This document shows positions 6,487 to 12,900 of a stretch of 15,045 bases of DNA, in pieces (the stretch's first letter is position 1; each line of letters opens with the position of its first letter). Both the position numbers and the translations under genes were made by a program. The notes below the pieces were generated by a model, which was not told where the DNA came from, did no database searches, and saw nothing but the letters and a program-made list of their open reading frames with translations. The stretch is from the NCBI GenBank assembly GCA_964343305.1, contig CAYFJO010000263.1:1-15045 (forward strand), written 5' to 3'. Origin of the DNA: CAYFJO01 sp964343305 (GTDB lineage Bacteria; Planctomycetota; Planctomycetia; Pirellulales; Pirellulaceae).

Positions 6487-6975
6487 CTATTTTCCGAACA
6501 AGATTTCCGCCAACTCGCCTTCGGTGGGCAATCGCCGGGAGCCTTGATCGAGCCAGCCGTTCATGATCTTGTTGGACTCGATGTTGGAGTAGTTGTCTTG
6601 CATGCCAAGCGCGTGCCCCATCTCGTGTAGGACGGCGGACAACAGATCCATTTGTCCGGATGCGGCACTTTGACCAGCCGCCACCAACCGATCTTTGCTG
6701 TCCGCCTGGAATTCTTCGTTGGCATGCGGAGTTAAATCGACGAACCAACCATAACCCGCCGCGTCGTCGTCGAGAGTGATAGTTCTTCCGTCGAATCGGC
6801 CAAGTTGTGCTCCACCCAAATCATCAATACGAACCGTGATCTGTTGGAGCAACTCGATTTGATCGGGGCGAAGCCCGGCATCGGCGAACAGATCAATGGC
6901 CGCCTCGACAATCGGTGCCAAGTCGGCTTGTTCGATGGACGAAACAGCGACTGGCGAGTCACTGTCCTCAGCCGC
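6487..6975 (-). other. Matrixin-like zinc metalloprotease domain (C-terminus of giant protein)
   Basis: The last 160 or so residues hold a zincin site HEMGHALGMQD (6595-6627) preceded by DLLSAVL, followed by KIMNGWL as a likely Met-turn, then GSRRLPTEGELAEI. Upstream motifs ITVRIDDLGGAQLG and DDDAAGYGWFVDLTP recur, as far as I recall, in C-terminal domains of giant planctomycete proteins. The third zinc ligand would be Asp (HExxHxxGxxD), as in snapalysins, rather than the His of classical matrixins. The catalytic Glu is present. Being C-terminal, the protease may process the rest of the chain or be carried by it. Confidence 0.7.
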
Positions 6976-9900
6976 TCGTTGAACTGCCGTGAGTGACGTG
7001 GTCCACTGGCCGACGACCAAGCGATCACCGACGTTGCCAAAGACGCCCGCGACGTCGCCGGCGGCGGTGCTTGTATATCGCCCGTCGCCATTGCCGTCGA
7101 GATAAACCTTGTTGCCTCGCTGCACACCCAAATCAGTGCTGCCGTCGCCATTCCAGTCGCCAAGCACAAGCGTGTCGGTCGAACTGCCAAATTGGCTCAC
7201 CATATAATCGCTGCCGGTATTGCCGCCGCGATAATAGGTGTCACCGCGACGCAAGCCCCACGTCACCGTTCCATTGCCGTCGAAGTCACCGACGAATGGC
7301 TCGTCGCCAACATTGCCGATTTGAATCAAGTCGTCGATGCCAGATCCGTCCCAATTGCCGTTGCCATTCATATCGAAGTAGAAGCGATTGTCGCGATGGA
7401 CACCGATGTTTTCGCTGCCGTCGCCATTCCAATCGCCGACCAGGAACGTGTCGCTGCCGAGACCAAACGTGTACTTGGCGTCGCCGCCAACAGTGCCGTC
7501 CCAGTTCACGTTGCCGTTGACGTCCAAAAAGACCATATTGCCTCGTCGCAGACCGATTTCTTCTTCGTTATCGCCGTCCCAATCGCCGACGACCAGTTGA
7601 TCCGTCGGCAGCCCGATGAATCCAGATCGGTCACCACCCGCGGTGCCGTCCCAGGTGCCGTTGCCGTTGACGTCAAGGAAAATCTGGCTCCCGCGGCGAA
7701 CGCCGATCTTGTCGCGGCCATCGCCATTCCAATCGCCAAAGAAGAACTCGTCGGTCGCCAATCCAAACTGACTCCATAGATCGGTACCCGCACCGTCCCA
7801 AACACCATTGCTGTTGGCATCTCGGTAGACGCTACTACCACGCTGGACACCAATGCCGTCCGCCAGGTTGGGAATGTTGATGATCACCGCATAATCTTCG
7901 ACTTCACCGCCTTCGCTATCAGCCGCCGCGCCGTTGGGTGTTAAACCACCACTACGGCTGACGCGGACGCGAGCCAGCGTCGTACCTCCCTGAGCCGTGC
8001 CTGGCACGACGAATGTGACGGTATCCGTAGAGCCCGCCGTGATGAGTTGGCTATCAACGATCTTTTCGCCCAGGTCCGCGAAGCTACCGTTTCGATTAAA
8101 GTCGATCCAGGCATCCACGCGGCCGTCTACGTTATTGACCGTGATGTTGGCCGTCGCCGATTGGCCCTGCGTCAGTGCGCCAAAGACGACACCGTCTTCA
8201 TCGTCCGTTCCATCGGTATCGTCGCCTGTCGCTCCAGCGTTTGGCTGACCATTCGCGTCGTGGTCGATCAAAGTGCCCAAGCGCGGACCTCCAATTGTGT
8301 GACGAGGGCCGTCGTTGGCCGACAGTGTCTGGTAGTCGCCCGCTCCAACGCCGATGGTCGTGTCGGGAGCGTCGCCAAAGTCGTAACCAATGCCAACTTG
8401 ATAATCTTCGACTTCGCCATCCGACGCTGGACCGGTCGGCGCGAGATTGCCCGCGGAGCTGACGCGGAATCTGGCGTAAGTGGTCCCGGTTTGTGCGCCG
8501 ATTGGCACATCGAAGCCAACCATATTGACCCGTGGTCCGGAAACCGCTCCCAGTCCGCCACCCAACGAACGCAAACTGATGTCGGAACTGGCGAAACTTG
8601 GTTGTACCACAACTTGGCAGGTAGCAAGACCAAAAACATCCGTCGCGCAGACAGGAGTCCCGTCGCGCTGAAAGAGGTGAATATCCGCATCCAGATCCGC
8701 CGCGTAAATCAGGTCGCCGACCACGGCGATGCCTGTGTTCGATGTGATGTTGTGTGAAATGGAGTTTTCGATGATTCCCGTAACAGGATTGATCAGATAG
8801 ATTTGCTTATTCGCACGGTTGGTCGCAACCAGTGCATCGGTCAAATTGTCCGGGTCGTCAAACGCACCTAAGCCGCCGTCCAATTGAACACCTGGCACGA
8901 TTGGAATCGGTTGGAACGTACCCGCCAGCGGGTCCAAAACCTGAATGCGGTTATTGCTGGAATCTTGAATGTAGATCTTTCCGTCCAGTGCGGCCAATCC
9001 GTCATAGTCTTGGTCGGACAAGAGTGCCTGCAAGTCGAACTGTTGCTGCACCATCCCTGTGTCAGCGTTAATACGATAGAGGATATCTTGCGTGCCGCCG
9101 ATTCCTTCGAGATACCAGATGTCGACGCCGTCAAACGCCAGGCCATTGAGGATGCCGACGGTTTGCGGCGCGAGGAACGTGCGAATGGTGTCACCGGTGG
9201 TAGGATCAATCTCGATGATCTCGTCTTCCAGGATATCACGACTGGTCGCGAACAAACGTCCAACACGGTTACTGACTTCCTCGCCGGAAGCAACCTTTTC
9301 GCCCGGGTCGGCGAAGCTACCGTTTTGATTAAAGTCGATCCAAGCATCCAGGAAACCCGTGCCGTTGACGGAAACTTCGGCTGTGGCGGGTTGTCCTGGA
9401 ATCAATGCGGACGTAAAGGTCACACCGTCTTCGTCGTTGCTGTTGGTCGTATCGTCGCCTGTGGCCGCGGCGTTGGGCTGGCCATCGGTCTCAGAATCGA
9501 TCGCCGCACCGAGCATCACACCACCGTTGACGATCAAGTGTGATGGGCCGTCGTTTGCCGAAAGCGTCTGGTAGTCGCCCACGGCAACGCCAGCGGTCAC
9601 GTCTGGAGCATCACCGTAGTCCAATTCTGGCAGAATCGGCCGGATCGCCAACGCGGACAGCACAACATCGAGACTGCCCGCCGGATTGGCGGCAATCGTA
9701 ATGGTGATCTGCCCAGTGGCATCCGGCTGGACGATTTCTGGATACGAATTCAGATCTCTCGCCGCCGATCCTGACTCGTCGTTGATGGCGAGTCCCGTAT
9801 CGAGGAAAGTCTGGCTGAACGTGGTGGTTGTGTTTCCGGCGATCGTCACGTCCTGGACCAACGCGACGCTGGAATCGGTATGGGCAATGACCCAGATTTG

Positions 9901-12900
9901 ATATTCAACACCAGGCGTGAGGTTATCCCAAATCGCAGTGAGTGTATCAGTGGCCCCGATAGAAACGTTGTCGTCAACGCCATCCAACGGCTGAATGTGG
10001 GTTGGCAATGTGAGCGGATCAACGGTGATGGTCTGTTCGAGGATCGCACCGCCGGAGTCCAGCAGACGCAGATTGATCGGTGTCGTCGCGCCGCTTTCGT
10101 CGATCAAACTGTTAAACAACATCGGGGTGCCAATCGTGCCAATGCGCGTCCAATTGACTGGCGACAAGCTATCGGTGCCAAAATCAACGGCCACCAACGG
10201 TGACGACAACGTGTCGTTGTCCTGGACGGTCACGGTCACATTGACCGACGGACCGGCGGGGAAGTTGGGATCGTTCGTCTGCGAGATTTCGTTCGTAATG
10301 ACGCTGATGTGATCGCCAAATTCGAAATCGCCGTCATCAATCGCTTGCACGGTAACGATCTGTGGAGCAAGACTGTTCAACGTATAGGTGACCGAATTAA
10401 AGAAATTGATTCCATCCGTGCTCAATTCCGTTTCGCCGTCCGCCGTCGAGGTAATATCGACCGGACCCGCGGGGACGGACGTCAAGGCAACGGAAAATGT
10501 GTCCCTGGTGCCACCTTCGGCAACCGTCGTGCCGGGGGGGGTCTCCCGGATGCTCACGCCGTAATCCTCAACGGTCGGGCCGGGATCGTTGTCAAAGGCA
10601 AAGGCCGCGATGCGGGTTCCCCAGACGTTGTTGTTGGCAAACTCGCCAGTAAACCAAAATGTCCGGTCGTCCGCTGGGTCGACACTCATGGCGCTGTAGT
10701 CGCCCCAGCGGATGCTTGGGATCGAGCCGAAACCGTTGACGATCGTTTCTTCAAACATCGTCATCGTGCCGGTCGGGTCGCCCGCGCGACGGCCGACGTA
10801 TCGCAGTCCGCCGGAAACGTCCGTGTCAATGATGTTGTAACCCAACGCGATGTTGCCGACGCCGTCCATCGAAATCGCGCCCATGAACCGGTTGTCGTCG
10901 CCAATGGAAACTTCACCTTCTTGGTGCAACTCCCATCCGCCACCAACCTCTCTGCGCAGTTCGAACCAACGGACCCCGCCGTCGTTGTCGCCACTGAAGT
11001 CGGTGGTGAAATTGCCCACCAAGACTTCGCGTTGCGTGTCATCGTCAGGCGTGCCGTTTTCGAAGTTGCGGTACTGCAATCGCCACATGAGCACTTCGCG
11101 AAGCGGGTCGACAGGAGGATCGACGTTGCCGGGTTGCGGGAAACAACTGCCGCTGGTCAAACCGCACAACTCAGAAGAAAACTCGGCGACCGGAATGTTG
11201 GCGATCCGATCCAGGCGTGAATTGGCAACGTTATTAAAGTCGGTGATAAACTGATAAACTTCGATGAAGTCCGCCGTGTTACTCGCCCCCGAATGGACCT
11301 CGTCATCCACGTGACGTGCGAAGAAGGCCGGCGAACCTGTCGGCGGCGCGGGACCATCCAAGTCGGCGGGTGTCAGGGCCTGGAAGTCGAATCCGCCAAG
11401 TGCAGGCGCTGTATAACGCTGGTGGGCTCGCAGCGGCGTATTGGTGAGCATGTTCGTGCGATCGAGCGCATAGACAGCCGGTTCAGGGACTCCGGTATTC
11501 TCATTGGTCGTCACATAATACGCATCGGGCCACACCGAAAACTTCGGATAGTCTGGGAAGTTCGGCGTGTTAAATGTGTAGCTGAACCAGTCCGCGGGAT
11601 TGCTCGTCGGAATCGGACCCGTCGAAATGTGAACGAGCAAATCATTCGTGAGTGCCGAGAATTCCGCGAGCAGCCAGCGATCCGCCAAATGATCATAGAG
11701 GACAATCGGATCGCCGTCACCGGTTGGTCCACCAAGCGTATCCATGACAAACGTGTCCAAGGTCGCTCCGGTTTTGTCAAAGACCGCGACTTGCGAGCTG
11801 CCAGTTGCGTTGGTCGCTTGAACATAATGATTCGGCCCCGCATCACCCACCGTGTCTGGCGGATTGACACCGCTGAACGTCAAGCCATTGAAATTCTCAA
11901 TCGGCGTCACGTAACCCGGTGAAATGACTTTGATTCGATGATCTTCCACTTCACCATCGGTCGCCGGGCCGGTCGGCCCCAGGTTGCCAGCCGAGCTGAC
12001 GCGGACCCGCATGTAACTCTCACCGAGCGAGCCAGCGTTCGGTGTGAATGGAAAGGAAGCCGTGCCCGTCGTCGTCAAGACTTCGTTCGCAACCTGTTCG
12101 CTGGGATGGTCAAACACGCCATCACGATCGCGGTCCACCCACACTTGGACGAACGCGACTCCAGACAATTCAACGGCGACGTCAATTTGCGCTGGTTCAC
12201 CCGCAACAAACTCGACGGTGGAAATGTCCTGGCCATTCACTGTGACGCCGTCTTCGTCATCGAGGGAATTTCCAAAGGCATCCGTAACAACCGGAGTTGC
12301 CGCCAGGNNNNNNNNNNNNNNNNNNNNNNNNNNNNNNNNNNNNNNNNNNNNNNNNNNNNNNNNNNNNNNNNNNNNNNNNNNNNNNNNNNNNNNNNNNNNN
12401 NNNNNNNTGGCGTCGGCAACCACAGTTTGATTGACCACCTGGCCCGTGTTCCCTTCGATTTGGTACAGCGTATCGACCGCTCCGTCGCCGTTGATGTACC
12501 ACAGGGAAATGCCGTCAAAAGCCAGGCCGGAAGTAAAGGTTAGTGGCTCGGGCAAATTGAAACGGCTGATGTCGTTGCCGTTCAAGTGATCCAATTCAAT
12601 GACCTGGTCTGTGCCGTCGAACGGCAGCGCGAACAGTCGAAATCCATCGTCTCCGAAACCGTTCAAGGGCCGATTGGCATCCGACTCTTGGTCGCGCAGC
12701 GCCCCGAGCTTTGGTCCGCCGATCGCGTGTCGTGCACCATCTGATGCGACCAGAGTACCGTAGCTGTCCGGCGCGTCGCCAAGGTCCACCGACGAAATCA
12801 ACACTTCGTGGTCTTCCACTTCCCCATCAAGTGCCACACCGTTTGGAGTCAGTCCTCCCACGGAGCTGACACGAAAACGTGCCACGGTTTCACCAAGCGA

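Noticed and set aside
7192..7779. Long open frames on the plus strand inside the giant gene (for example 7192-7779, 8047-8757, 10309-11220)
   Set aside because: They are antisense to clearly recognisable domains, are rich in Arg/Ala/Val with no known motifs, and arise from GC-rich third positions opposite the real frame.
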